From: Pachypanchax playfairii
Taxonomy: Eukaryota; Chordata; Actinopteri; Cyprinodontiformes; Aplocheilidae
Assembly (NCBI GenBank): GCA_006937955.1
Contig: SSNP01000132.1
Coordinates: 1,380,629 to 1,444,628 of the forward strand
Length of the DNA stretch: 64,000 nucleotides
Direction of reading: 5' to 3'
The notes under the pieces were generated by a model, which made no database searches, was not told where the DNA came from, and was given only the letters and a program-made list of their open reading frames with translations. Of the stretch, positions 34,601-46,087 are shown piece by piece; position 1 is the first letter of the stretch; each line of letters opens with the position of its first letter. The position numbers were made by a program, and so were the translations under genes.

Positions 34601-36408
34601 GCTAGATGTTTGTTTGTTGCTCTAAACTATGAGCGTCCAGTTTAGACATTTGACCTTGCCTTTTGATTCTCTTAACACTAGGAAGGCTCGAGTTTTATTT
34701 TCTACTGATGTGCCCCCACCCCTCCCCTCCCCAACTTGAATAAGATTTGAATTTGTAAAAGCACCCATTTACATACGGGCCAGGATATAGGCATGGGCAA
34801 TGTGGGGCAATGCCCTCCTAAATGCCGTGAATACCCCCCCAAACTTGAAAGCAAGCATAAACCACAAATTTCCAAAAGAAAAGTTATCAGAGTGCTCTCT
34901 GTCCCTCATTCTGATTGGTAGATGCATGGAGGACGTGGCCAGTTGCTGCACATGCTTGTCGCTCCATGTATCACTTCATCTCTTCATTCACATTCAAAGC
35001 AGAGCATGCAGATATGCTGCTATTAGCTGAGCTCAGCCACTGTTTCGAGATTTCTTCCACTATCTTGTAACTGGAATTATTTGGTTACTTTCTGTTTGGT
35101 TCTCTCAAAGTGTCAGTGTTTTCATTTTCTCCCTGTCTGTCTATCGCCAGGCGTGGAGAGAACGTCCTGAGCACCTAGAGAATCCCAGTGGCCTGACTGC
35201 CGAACTGGCCCACTCGTGACTGGGCCAACAGTCAGGTGGAGTTTGATTCGACTATGTGAATTCCGTGCGGCTCATTAGACAAACTGCCCCAATGACGCTC
35301 ACTCAGATGCAGCAGGTAGACAGCGTGAGAGCACAATCACCCTCCCTCCCCTCCCCTATTTCGACATCTTTTACTCTAAATTGAAGTGAGATTGCCAGGG
35401 AAAGAGGAGAGGTAGAGCAAAGCAGGAGAGGATCAAACTTAAAAAAATATTCACAGATAATTTGTAAAATTAGACAAATACAGGAGTGCTCATTATTCTA
35501 CGTAATCTATGTGATAATGCAATCAGATGTCTGACACAGATGGAGACTTGACAAGCAGGTAATATTCTAATTTATTGTAGATTGACAATTAGGTTCCTGT
35601 ATATTTAAAGATCTGACGCTGCTCATTTCTTTTCCTCCCCTTGTTATCTTTTGTGCATTATGTCGTTCCCTATTTTATCTGAAACGAGACGTTCTTCCAG
35701 TGGATGCTGACATGCACAGTGTCAGCCTTTTCAACCAGCAGCGAGGGCAAGAGAAACTCCTTAAACTGGGGGGGGGGAGGTGAGAAAGATTCCTGAACCA
35801 TGAATGAAAAGTCAGTGGTCAGTGTCTCAACATTGTTACAGAGCATGTCCAGCCTGCAGCCTACTTTTCCACATCTTCACGGGTGAATCAACTGTGCACT
35901 GAAGTCCTCCTCTGGAGACGCCTAATCTCACAGGGAAGTGGTAAACATAAACACTCACTATCTGCAATTGAAGAACGCTTGCTTTTCACACCTTTCGCAA
36001 GTAAGAACTGCTTACTGTTCTAATTTATCTGCAATTTTAAGATGGCCAGACAGAGTGACTGGGTGACTTTGATGAGATTAAAGTTAAAATAAATAATAAT
36101 AACAATAAAAGTTCCAAATTAATTCCAAAATAAATTAAAAATTTCAATTCAAATAGGTCCAGTGCAAAGCGTTTTCTTAACTTGTTGCAATTGGAAACAG
36201 ACATTGATTGCTTTGATACAACCAATAAGTAGACCTCAAAAGAGGATAAAATAGCATTTAATGTATGGTGTTGGAGTCCCTGAAGGATTACAGGCCGAGT
36301 GTGTTGTCTGTGGCTTTGTGTGAAGCTGTATGTGTGGGAACCTGAGTGAATCTGTGAGCATCTGCTTGAAAATGTGTGAATTTGAAAGGTTTTGTGTGCG
36401 CTGAGGGA
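34601..36408. other. Unassigned, mostly unique-looking sequence
   Basis: No gene is supported. A G9 run lies at ~35770 and pyrimidine-rich blocks near 35340. The 36230-36408 part is probably the flank into which the Tc1 fragment at 36409 is joined. Confidence 0.35.
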
Positions 36409-36908
36409 AAATGGGAGCAATTATTAGAAAATGGAAGACATACAAGACCACTGATAATCTCCCTCGATCTGGGGCTCCACGCAAGATCTCACCCCGTGGG
36501 GTCAAAATGATCACAAGAACGGTGCGCAAAAATCCCAGAACCACACGGAGGAACCTAGTGAATGACCTGCAGAGAGCTGGGACCAAAGTAACAAAGGCTA
36601 CCATCAGTAACACACTACGCCGCCAGGGACTCAAATCCTGCAGTGCCAGACGTGTCCCCCTGCTGAAGCCAGGACACGTCCAGGCCCGTCTGCGGTTTGC
36701 TAGAGAGCATTTAGATGATCCAGAAGAGGATTGGGAGAACATCATATGGTCAGATGAAACCAAAATAGAACTTTTTGGTAGAAACTCAACTTGTCGTGTT
36801 TGGAGGGGAAAGAATGCTGAGTTGGATCCAAAGAACACCATACCTACTGTAAAGCATGGGGGTGGAAACATCATGCTTTGGGGCTGTTTTTCTGCAAGGG
36901 GACCAGGA
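36409..36908 (+). pseudogene. Tc1 transposase internal fragment, copy 2
   Basis: About 500 bases nearly identical to 69-566 of copy 1, open in frame from 36411, covering most of the helix-turn-helix region, the linker and the first catalytic Asp (IWSDETKIELFG). It lacks both TIRs and the last two catalytic residues. It begins abruptly inside the HTH and ends at GGGACCAGGA, within a few bases of where copy 1 runs into its N gap. No TA duplication is seen. It is a captured or deleted fragment, or an assembly join. Confidence 0.88.
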
Positions 36909-38031
36909 TTCACCCTATTAAATGTAGGGTCAGAATGATTGACTGACATATCAGTGGTTTTGGCAAACGTCAAAGAGAAAATCAAGAAGAAGGAGGCCCC
37001 CCTTTCAACTGTATATATATTTCTATATATATTTAAACTAAGATTTAACCTCCGCTCTCACCTCTCTTTTGATTCTTTTCTTTTAACACATGGAAAAATA
37101 AAGAACTGCTGCTGCTCTTGCGGCAAAAGCGGCTGCCAAAGTCCACCGGCCCTTCATAATTTTTTTGTAAAAGCGTGTTTTGTTTTGTTTTTCTTTAATT
37201 GTGTCCTACATAGCCCTGTGTGAAAAAGGAATTGCCCCTTGAACCTAATAACTGGTTGGGCCATTAGGTTCATTATCACTGCAATCAAAAGTCCATCAGT
37301 TAATGACTCACCAGCATTTTTTTAATGCTGTAATGACCGCTTCTGCTTGGATAATGTTTGTGTCAAACTGGTTCGATCAAAAAACAACCACTTCAAAACT
37401 TTTTTCAGTTCATTCAAAAATAAAAGCACTCCATTTGAATTTTTTTTTTTTAAAAAAACAACCCAGAGGAAAATTTAGTTTGTTAAATGAAGCTTTTTTA
37501 AAGCTCAGGAGACAAAAATGAGATTCTCATTTCAGTCTCAGTCTAGTCTGATGTATTTCTCTTTTGTTTCTCCTAAAATTCACTAGGAGCAATAGGTGAG
37601 ACAAGAAATGGGAGTTCTATCTGAGACAACACTAAGAAATAGCTTAATGGCTCATTGAAGTCTCCAAAGGAGCAATAAACTAGTTTAATAAAAGAAACTA
37701 TAGAGAAATAGATGAGACATACTTGTAAATTATCCCAATATGTACGTATTTATTTGAAACACACACCATAATACCTAACCAGCCATTAAACAGGGTATGC
37801 AACATGTGCAAATGTGGGTAGCAATTTTACAAATCAAACAAAAAACCTTTTTCTAGTTTTCCTTGCTTTTTAAAAAAAATAACACATAACATACTTCTGA
37901 TTAACTCATATTTACAGATTTATTTTGTACAGTTTTGGCCTACTATTACTGCTCTGTGTGCATTGAAAAACCTCTGTTTTAGTCTGTATACTGGAACTTC
38001 AGTCAACAATTCCAATTATTTGTTTTATTCC
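36909..38031. other. Unassigned AT-rich sequence
   Basis: Short homopolymers (a T run then A run near 37441-37457). The segment 37500-37740 (GAGAAATAGATGAGAC and similar) recurs loosely at 41880-41950, so these may be two ends of an old element. No gene seen. Confidence 0.35.
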
Positions 38032-38035
38032 TTAA

Positions 38036-38321
38036 CGCTCTAATCTGGAGTTTCTTAGAGGCACCACTAAGGTGATAAAAATGTGTTGCATCTTTAAGTC
38101 CCTCCCATTTTGTGTCCGTGATACGATACCCAGCGTCTGCTTTCATAAACATAAATGTAACTTACCCATGAATTGTCCATCGTAACAAAGGTGATGCGCA
38201 TGCACAGACGAGTACAGACGCTGGCTATCGTATCACAGACACAAAGGGGGCGGGATTTAAAGGTGCAACACAATTTTTTCACCTTAGTGGTGCCTCTGAG
38301 AAGAAACTCTGGATTAGAGCT
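38036..38321. mobile_element. Palindromic TTAA MITE (286 bp)
   Basis: The two halves are inverted copies of ~105 bases: left GCTCTAATCTGGAGTTTCTT, GGCACCACTAAGGTGA.., GATACGATA; right the complement with few differences. TTAA flanks both ends (38032-38035 and 38322-38325). Transcripts would fold into a long hairpin. The size, long TIRs and TTAA suggest a foldback MITE of the piggyBac type. Confidence 0.85.
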
Positions 38322-38325
38322 TTAA

Positions 38326-39190
38326 CACAACTTTCAATCAATTTATACAACAAACGCACAAGACAACCAATCAAGTATGTTCAGAACTCCCTCTACAGAG
38401 TCTTGGCAGCTCTTAGATGGTTACTGTTGTGAATCCCCCCTCTGCTCTCTGAAAAGATCACCTGGTCGTTGCGTCCTTGGGCAAGACACTTAACCCACTT
38501 TGCTTGTTTAGTGGTGGTTGGACTGCAGTCCATCCAACCAGCAGACTGCAATGCACGATGTAAGCTGTAAAACAAAACAACAAAAAATAAGTAAACAAAA
38601 CTTACAATTTATTTTGGGCCATCATTCATGCAGATCAGACAAATTAAATTAGTGTAAACGTACTTAAAATCTCATCCAATTTAGAGTTCTCCCAGAAAGT
38701 TTTCCCTTCAGGAACGTTTCCGTGCTTCTCAAAATCAACAGCATTTTTGCACTCCTTTACTGAAAAGAATTAACCAAAATGAGGAAAACAGTCTTTTCTG
38801 CCAAGTGGGTGGGGGGAAATGAAGAGTCCACTTTCAGGGTACAGTTCCTGCATCTTGGATTTACTTTTTGTGCAGTCATCACATTGGTCCAACCAGTCCA
38901 GTTTATCTGAAAAAGAGTCACAATGATTCAAGTTGGTCCCCACCTGCAACACAAAATGCAAATATGTTCTAAAATGCATATGACGTGTTGTCCTAAATTA
39001 CTATTTAAAATGTTTAAATTTCACAAAGTTTCATAATCTGGACCTGTGACGTAAGCAAAGGGAGTTATATACTACAAGCAGCCCCAGCCCCATGTAGCGA
39101 ATGGCCATGTTATTGAGAGTCAGTGTGGTTACTAGTTTTGATTGTGTTAATTTGTTTTAAAATAATAAAATTATTATGTTTGTGGAGGCT
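38326..39190 (-). other. Coding-like remnant of unknown origin on the minus strand
   Basis: From 38943 down to 38664 the minus strand reads CDSFSDKLDWLDQCDDCTK, a stop, and then KECKNAVDFEKHGNVPEGK in the same direction. The Cys-rich composition looks protein-derived but I cannot name a family. Intron-like signals at the junction are only 14 bases apart, so it is not two exons. It may belong to the same old element as the THAP-like fragment just downstream. At 38470-38520 a SINE-like GCGTCCTTGGGCAAGACAC block occurs. Confidence 0.3.
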
Positions 39191-39195
39191 GTACA

Positions 39196-39330
39196 AACAG
39201 GCTGAAAAGAAGAGATTTCACTTCTGCCTTGGCTACAAAAAAAACAGTTGTTTGTGTTGCTCACTTCAAACCGGAGGATTCAAAATACTTTTTTCCCCCC
39301 TTTCTCAGTATCCTAAACAAATTACCGTAG
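39196..39330 (+). pseudogene. THAP-domain-like zinc-finger fragment
   Basis: The frame starting 39196 reads RRDFTSALATKKTVVCVAHF followed by KPEDSKYFF. This matches the second half of a THAP domain: a basic/aromatic segment, then C-X2-H (CVAH) with the conserved F and D. The N-terminal Cys pair is not found upstream in frame and a stop follows, so it is a remnant. THAP domains occur in P-element-like and Kolobok-type transposases and in host genes; a transposon origin is more likely here. Confidence 0.45.
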
Positions 39331-39362
39331 CGATTTGTTCATCAACCATACAGCTAGCGTAG

Positions 39363-40860
39363 CTGTACACCAAGCTTACCACCTCATCCGCTTGTCAGAA
39401 TACATGTCAACCTGGGACAGGGACTTTGATGTGGGACAGTAGTAATTCATCTGAAGTCTGCATTGACCTGCAAACAAAGTACACATTATTTAAATTTAAA
39501 AAAAAAATAGGAATGAAGTGAAGCTTGAAGTTTTTCAAAATGCACGCTGGTGTAAAACTGTATTCAAAATCTTAACTTGTCAAATGCTACACATCACATG
39601 CTAAAAACATAAACTGATTGGTTTGACAATATTCTTACCTCACTGACTTCAGACAGACACTTTTCTGTGAACTCTCACCATTGGTGCATTGTGAACAAGT
39701 TTGTGTCTTCTGTGAGCAAATGTTCTTCCATTTTGACTTTCACAACCTCTCCAAACACAAAAGAAAAGCTTTCTGCATGGCAGAGGAAAAATCAACATAA
39801 ATGACACAAATTAATAAACATAGTGCAGATGCTGATTCTGAGACAAAGTGTTTAATTGAAGACTGATTCCTTATTAAGTGGTTGTGTAAACTTAATGTGG
39901 CTCTGCCCTGTTGGCATTTATAAATGTGATTATCTATAGTTAAAGATAGCATTTCTCCAAATTCTTTAGTTTGTAATTAACCTGAAGCATGTAAACACAC
40001 AGCAATCACTATTGACACTTTTTCCTACAGATGCTTCTTTTCTTATTAATGCTACTTTTTATCCATCCTCAGAAAATTCACTTCAACTCAGATGTTTTTG
40101 TCATGCTGTACGTCACAAACATTTGACGGCTTGGAACCAGAGGGGCATTAAGTCGCATTTGACAAGCTTTACAGAGAGCCAAAACAAAATTATGACCACA
40201 TTTCAATCAACTGTATCTAGTAACCTTCAACCACAACATTGCAACAACATACATACTTATATGAGTAAGTAGTTAAGTGAACATTGGCACTTCACACAGG
40301 AGCATTACTGTTATTCTCTCCAGACACAGAATATTCTGCTCACTTGTTGATCTTGGGCTGCTCATAGATATCTCTATTTGAGATCTTTGATTAGTGAAAG
40401 TTAAACAAAAAAATGCTTTATCATCATTTGCAGGTCAGAAGAGAAGGTCTCTTAGTGACATTGATCGTTTATATTATTAAAATCTGATAAATAATTCATT
40501 TATTCATAAATTCATCATGGATGAGTCATTGTTTATTTACCATATACTTTCTTAACATTAAATTTGAGGCTGGATTTTTAAGCTACATAACGTTTTTCTC
40601 AGACGGACCTGAACACTATTGCTGAGAAGCTTTGTCTCCCAACATCTTATTCACACGCAAAACTTCATTTATCTGTTCACTGACAGCAGCTTCACAAACC
40701 TTTTGACAATTACAAAAGAACTCTTAAACAGTTTTCAGACAAGGTTGGGTCACTCACTAACTAGCTGCTAGCTTGGTGCAGCACATTGTTGAAAACGTAA
40801 AATAAATATGTAGAACATGTTTTGTTGGATATATCACTGACCTAGCAAACAAGAGAAGTT
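39363..40860. other. Unassigned
   Basis: AT-rich sequence with short frames only. No supported gene or repeat. Confidence 0.35.
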
Positions 40861-40872
40861 TGTTTTACTTAC

Positions 40873-41060
40873 TTGTTTCGTGAAACAGCATCAAAGACCT
40901 TTTTCTTTTTTTTGAACGTCCCGCGGTTTTACTGGTTTCCAGCATTGACTTGTATAGAAAGCTAGACTGGACACGCCTACGGTGGAGTCCCAGTCGGCTG
41001 ACGTCCGACGGCGGCGCCATCTTAGCGCGGTCGACTCCGCCATTCACTGTGCGTTATTGT
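40873..41060 (-). other. CpG-rich block with a possible 5' exon, or repeat end
   Basis: On the minus strand an ATG at 41045-41047 opens a basic frame (58 codons) ending at a strong splice-donor-like AA/GTAAGTAAAA at ~40872. The block is CpG-rich (GACGGCGGCGCCATCTTAGC). However, its core GGTTTCCAGCATTGACTTG and TATAGAAA recurs inverted at 41679-41708, so it is more likely one end of an old DNA element than a host promoter/exon. Confidence 0.3.
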
Positions 41061-42079
41061 ATAACTAATACAAGCTTTAGGAAATAAATATCTATTCCTC
41101 TTGAATATTTTGAAGTTGTGGTGGAATAACTGTTACGACACAAGACTTATGATTTATAGACCAGTGTTAGATCCTTGCTAGAAGCACATTTTTCCCCCCT
41201 AAGAAAAGCATTTAATCAAAAGCAGTTTATCATTAGACATGGCAAATATGCCTGTCAGTCTGTTTGAATTTAGGTCACTCATGGCCATGCTTTAAACGAT
41301 CAGACTTATGGCGGAAATACATTTTGTCAGTAGAATAAGGATACATTACCAACTTTAAAGCTAAATATATGCACATTGGTATTACAGACATATTAGTCTA
41401 GTTTCTCTAAAATGTGAAAACATGCATAATGGTTTTTTGTCAGAGTGCCTCATTTGATCATTCTTTTTCTGATATAAACAAATTGTCAGTATTAATGTAT
41501 ATACATTATGTGTTGATATAGTGTAATATCTTACATGTGAAATATATGGTTCGTCATCTGAGGTTCTCATGTTGTAGTTACTGTACCTCTGCCAGACCAT
41601 CAAGGACTGCACACACACTACTATTCAGATTATGTCTCAATAGAGAGTCAAACACTAACATTAGACTCATAATAAATTTCTATACAAGTCAATGGTTTCC
41701 AGCTCCGGGTGGACCGTTATTTCTTCTTCTGTGGTTTTTTTTTGAATGGCGCAAACAAGTTTAGGTTCGCCGGCTGCATTATCGCCCCCTATCGTTCACC
41801 AAGTAGTAGCGCGAAATAAATATGTAGACAAACTTGAGCTCAAAGTGAGATCTCTTTTTAATCTTGAGAGGAGTCTAATATGAGATTTTGTTCCTTTATT
41901 GCTCAGGAGAAATAGATGAGAAGCAGGAGAAATAAGCCATAGACTCAAATTTGTCTCACACAAAGCTCAAAATTGTCTAGGAGTTCAAAATAAGATCTTT
42001 TTGAGATCTCTTTTGAGAATACCTGTTCCTCTGGGAAGTGTTTAATGCAAATATTTGTCTCAAATATTATTTGCATTAA
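41061..42079. other. Unassigned; second end of the inverted pair at ~41680
   Basis: Contains the inverted partner TCTATACAAGTCAATGGTTT of the 40930-40970 sequence. Otherwise there is no feature I can support. Confidence 0.3.
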
Positions 42080-42690
42080 AATTGTTTTTACTACAGTTGA
42101 AAGGGATTTCGTTTTTTTTAAGTGATTTTTTTTAATCAAAAATGTTTCTTGTTTGTTTGAAGCAATTTCTTTTTGACTGAATTATAAAGACACAAATGTC
42201 CTACCCGTAATATGGCTCAAACACAAAAAAGATGACTCCAATCAAAGAAAATATTTTTTTTTTGTAGTCTCAAATATATATTTTTAATTCTAATATAGTT
42301 TTTAAATGACTGAAAGAGGTTTTTCCTTTGATTGAATTGTATTTTTTGATGACATATTTATCTTTTTGTTTAAAGCAACCCTTTATTTGATTGAATAATA
42401 AAGACACAATTGTCCTAGCCAATATATGGGTCAAACACAAAATAACATTTCTTTAATGAAAAAAGCTTCTTCAAATAAAAAAATCTTCATTTCAATCATA
42501 GAAAATATTTTCATTCAAAGCATTTTTTTGAGTCTCAACTATATTGTTGCATTTAAACATGTTTTCTTTGATTGAAAAGGGTTTTTTGGATTGAAGTGAA
42601 GCTTTTTTATTTGAAAATATATTTTTTGATTGACAACGCTTTTTTCTTAGAATGAATAATAAAGATACAAATCTACCTTCATACCATTTG
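42080..42690. repeat. AT-rich block with recurrent TTTGATTGAA words
   Basis: Words such as TTTGATTGAA, GATTGAATAATAAAGACACA and their complements (TTCAATCA, AAATCAAA) recur about every 40-80 bases in both orientations, and ATTGTCCTA-type phrases are duplicated near 42200 and 42415. It looks like a degenerate, self-complementary tandem repeat. No coding potential. Confidence 0.5.
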
Positions 42691-42889
42691 AGATCTGTTT
42701 CAAAAGCACTGTAAAATAATTTTACATCCTCGTGAGTATGCAGTTGTTTAGAATTATTAGAAAAAGGGCTCTTTTATTTGTGTTCTTTCAAACACCGTCA
42801 GATTGGTATGGTATCGGCCAATACTGTAGAGCTAGGTATTGGAATCGGTATCAGGGGCCAAAAAGTGGTATCAGAACAACACCAGTCTG

Positions 42890-42952
42890 TAAAGTGCCTT
42901 GAAATTACTTTGTTAAGAAGTGGCGCTTTATAAATAAATAAACTTAAAACTT
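42890..42952 (+). repeat. L2 LINE 3' tail fragment
   Basis: GTAAAGTGCCTTGAAATTACTTTG..., then GGCGCTTTATAAATAAATAA matches the end of the L2 element at 26505-26575. Only about 60 bases remain. Confidence 0.75.
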
Positions 42953-43130
42953 GACATCATATACACACACATAAAATACAGCATTTAACAACTTAACAAA
43001 ACAAATTTCACTCTGATGTCAACAGGGACAAAATAATTTCTTTGTCCGTTAGTCTTAATTCTTGGCAGACTGAACATACAACCGGATAGGAGCCTGAACC
43101 CTGAGTTCAGAAGGTAGCTGGAATCGACTA

Positions 43131-43493
43131 TAATCAGCTGGGCCGTTTTCATTATTCTATCCTTACACAGAGTATGCAGATCTATAAGGGTAATGTGTGC
43201 AATTTTGCAACACAATTTGATATTCTCTGTAGTCTGTTTTTTTTTTTTTTAGAGTGAGGGAACCAGCATGCAAAAGAAAAAATGAGAACTGATTAAAACA
43301 AATACAAATATAATCAGCTGGGCCTTTATCATTATTCTATCCTTACACAGAGTATGCAGATCTATAAGGGTAATGTGTGCAATTTTGCAACACAATTTGA
43401 TATTCTCTGTAGTCTGTTTTTTTTTTTTTTTTTTTAGAGTGAGGGAACCAGCATGCAAAAGAAAAAATGAGAACTGTTTAAAAACAAATACAA
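43131..43493. repeat. 180-bp tandem duplication inside the LINE C-terminus
   Basis: Unit 1 (43131-43310) and unit 2 (43311-43493) both begin TAATCAGCTGGGCC and end AACAAATACAAATA, nearly identical apart from the length of an internal T run and a few substitutions. Confidence 0.92.
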
Positions 43494-43714
43494 ATAAAAA
43501 GTAAATTTGACCCTCTTTCTCCATTTATTATTTGGTTGACATCATATAGACATCACCTGACATCCTTTGTCATTTTTTGACAAATGCTCTGCATCCATGT
43601 CTTCTACTTTTGAGCTCATCAGGGATCCAGAGTTTCAATTTGACGATTATTGCAGCCTTAGAAATGTCAGTTGCTCTTTCTTGTAAACAAGTCTCTTGTT
43701 GCTATGGTTACGCA

Positions 43715-44277
43715 CAGTGTTCATTTTGGCAAGAAAATTTAATTTAGTTTTAGTAATAGTCTTTTGACTAAAATTCTTTTCAATTTTAGTCACAATTTTA
43801 GTCACTAAACTAGTTTTAATTGTAGTCTAATATTAGCTGATGAAAATATGTGGCAGTTTTAGTCGACTAAAATAAGTATATTTTCTAAAGTATTAATTTA
43901 ACAACTGCAATATAGTATGGACATTTTCTTACCATTCCACACCTCATCTGACGTCTTCTCGGGAGCATCTCAAACAACTACGGAAGCCTCTGCTCACCGC
44001 TCAATAAGCTGAGCTCTGATTGGTTCTTTTCACAGTAACCCCAGCTGTTAGCTTTTTGACTGATTCGTCTCTGCATCTTTCTTTTCATCTGTTTGGATTT
44101 CGTTGCTGTCTATTTTCATGTCGTCTTTTATTTGTCAACGAAAATCAACATAATTTTAGTCATAATAATCGTCTCAAATAGGGCCGTCTATTTTAGTTTT
44201 CGTGTCGTTTTCGCCCGCAAAAATATATTCGTGACTAAAATTATGACAAAATATTTTAGTCAACAAAATTAACACTG
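43715..44277. mobile_element. hAT-like MITE with 8-bp target duplication
   Basis: 563 bp. Left end CAGTGTTCATTTTG and right end CAAAATTAACACTG are imperfect inverted repeats. The 8-bp duplication GTTACGCA lies at 43707-43714 and 44278-44285. The uninterrupted site is visible in the related LINE copy near 10567-10574 (TGCGTAAC on that strand). The interior is made of TTTTAGTC/GACTAAAA words. CAGTG ends plus an 8-bp duplication are characteristic of hAT. Confidence 0.93.
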
Positions 44278-44479
44278 GTTACGCATCATAACTACTGACA
44301 AATCAAGCAAAAAACTCACTCAATCAGCACAGCACCCAAATCAGAAGAAAAATATTTAGAAAATATTTCCAGAAGAAAAAGTAGCAAGAAATACTCAAAA
44401 GAACAAAAAATGCTAGCAAATACTAGCTAAGTCACAGAGCTACTCCAACAAGCTGCCACCAGTTGTAGCGCTATTCCGA

Positions 44480-45035
44480 AGTGTATGCATATATGATGTA
44501 ATAACATAATTACAATATATTAGGAGACTAAAACTCTCAAACAGATCGAGTTATACTTGTAGAGTGGATCCACTATGACACTGTAAGTAACAGATGCATG
44601 AGATACGCGTGCATGGACGCCACAGTAACAGCACAGATTAAGTTACAGTTTTTCATTTTGGATATTAAGAACTTATGATCGGGCAATGACAACTTGTAGA
44701 ACAAATGTTACATTTGACACTATTTCACACTGAAGAAATCAGTGATTAATTTTTGGCTACCCTTTGACAGCTTTGGGCAGATGCGCCAGACAAGCGTGCA
44801 TGAACGCCAGAGCAGACTAGTTACAGGCACCTGAGAGTGACAGTGTGTGGGAGAACACCAGAGGTGCACGGTCAAGCAACGAGAAATGAGATGCATATAT
44901 GATACTGTACCTCCAAATGTTTTGTGCACATATCCTTTGGCACCGTGCATATAAGCATATGGATTATCTATGACACAGGAACGTGCCCAGCAGTTTTGTG
45001 CATATAAGCCTTGTGCATATAACCGTTGTACACTG
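44480..45035. mobile_element. Tigger-like MITE, copy 3
   Basis: Homologous to 17920-18528 (AAAACTCTCAAACAGA, GGATCCACTATGACACTGTA, CACACTGAAGAAATCAGTGA, GAACGTGCCCAGCAGTTTTG). The right end CACTG at 45035 is followed by TA. The left end is truncated where it meets the LINE at 44475. Confidence 0.75.
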
Positions 45036-45037
45036 TA

Positions 45038-45950
45038 TATTTTTAGTTTTAGATAATTTTTTCATATATTGATGTGTGTTGATTAACATAGTTCTTACCA
45101 TGAACTGATTGTTCAAATCGACATTTAACCTTGAGTCGAATTCTCACTGTTTTTTTTTCCAGCATTAAGTAATTAATTACAGCTAAATAAATATCAAAAG
45201 AATGACTATCTGTCCTTGCTTAGCAATTTTTCCCTGCCCAGTTCAGCAGCAGTAACAGTAGGTGGAAACTGAGAAGAGGTAAAGTTAAAACCCTCTTAAG
45301 TGAAAAATGAAAACCCTTTTGATTTTGGTTTGAGTCTACCTTGGTCTAAGACCTGATTCAGTTCAGTGCCAAGCTTGGCATGCTCAGTATGGATCCCCAC
45401 CTGGTGAGGTTGAGTCCTTATATTATCCTTATGTGTCCTTATTCCTGCTCTTCAGACTTTATCAAGAAATCCTGCCAGCTGGTTGAATCACATCACTGTT
45501 CATACCAGGCTTTAAGAATATAACTGTTATGTACACCTCAGACTGGAAAGGTCACTATATGGTAGCCTGCCTGAACAGATTACTTGCATGGCACTTTTCT
45601 TTAATCCACTCTTTTCTTTGTAGTGTTGTGTCATTAGCAAACGTAACAGCTCTAAGATCCGGCTTCTCATTGGGAGCCGTGTTTTTTTTTTCCTCCCTTT
45701 CTCTCACCCTCTCGCTCTCCCTTTTTTCTCTTCACACACCGTTGTCACCGATATTTATTGCAAATTAAAGACCCAAGCTGCTCCGACCAGCTGCTCAGCT
45801 CTCCTCTTCCTGCAATGGGGCTCAGAAATTGGGCTGTAAGTAGCAGCATTAATCACACACCTGTAGTGCATTCAAGTGGTATTTGAAATTTATGGTGAGT
45901 TCAATAATGTAGGATATAAAACTCATTACTAAAACACAGACAATAATACC
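45038..45950. other. Unassigned; possible LTR-like 3' part
   Basis: The pyrimidine-rich run at 45690-45735 followed by CAAATTAAAGACCCAAGCTG is reminiscent of an LTR R/U5 region, but no ends or target duplications were found. Confidence 0.25.
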
Positions 45951-45974
45951 GTACCATACCATACCATACCATAC
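45951..45974. repeat. (ATACC)n microsatellite
   Basis: About five tandem copies of the pentamer TACCA at the truncated end of the minus-strand LINE. Confidence 0.9.
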
Positions 45975-46087
45975 ACGTTGATCGGACGAACGGAGGGGAC
46001 GAGCCTGGACATACCAACAAAGCAACTGGGAAAGGTAGGGTGGGGCAAGAGAATTAAGTGCTTTAAATGTAAACAGTAAGATTTTAA

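Larger units (their letters stand above)
42980..44475 (-). mobile_element. LINE (same family as 10364-11330), minus strand, rearranged
   Basis: 44475-44286 and 43706-43590 are the 5' part, collinear with 10364-10690 on the opposite strand; they are split by a hAT-like MITE. 43320-42985 encodes the C-terminus (HITLIDLHTLCKDRIM, GFRLLSGCMFSLPRI). The endonuclease and RT are missing between them, replaced at 43497-43570 by sequence shared with 46200-46260. The C-terminal part contains a 180-bp tandem duplication. Confidence 0.7.

Noticed and set aside
36236..36985. 249-codon minus-strand frame (and the similar one at 8-613)
   Set aside because: Antisense of the Tc1 transposase on the plus strand.
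38664..38943. Two spliced host exons on the minus strand
   Set aside because: The apparent donor and acceptor are only 14 bases apart, too short for an intron.
40873..41047. First exon of a host gene with a CpG promoter
   Set aside because: The core sequence recurs inverted at ~41690, pointing to a repeat, and no downstream exons could be supported.
42080..42690. Matrix-attachment or origin function for the AT-rich block
   Set aside because: Composition alone gives no evidence of function.
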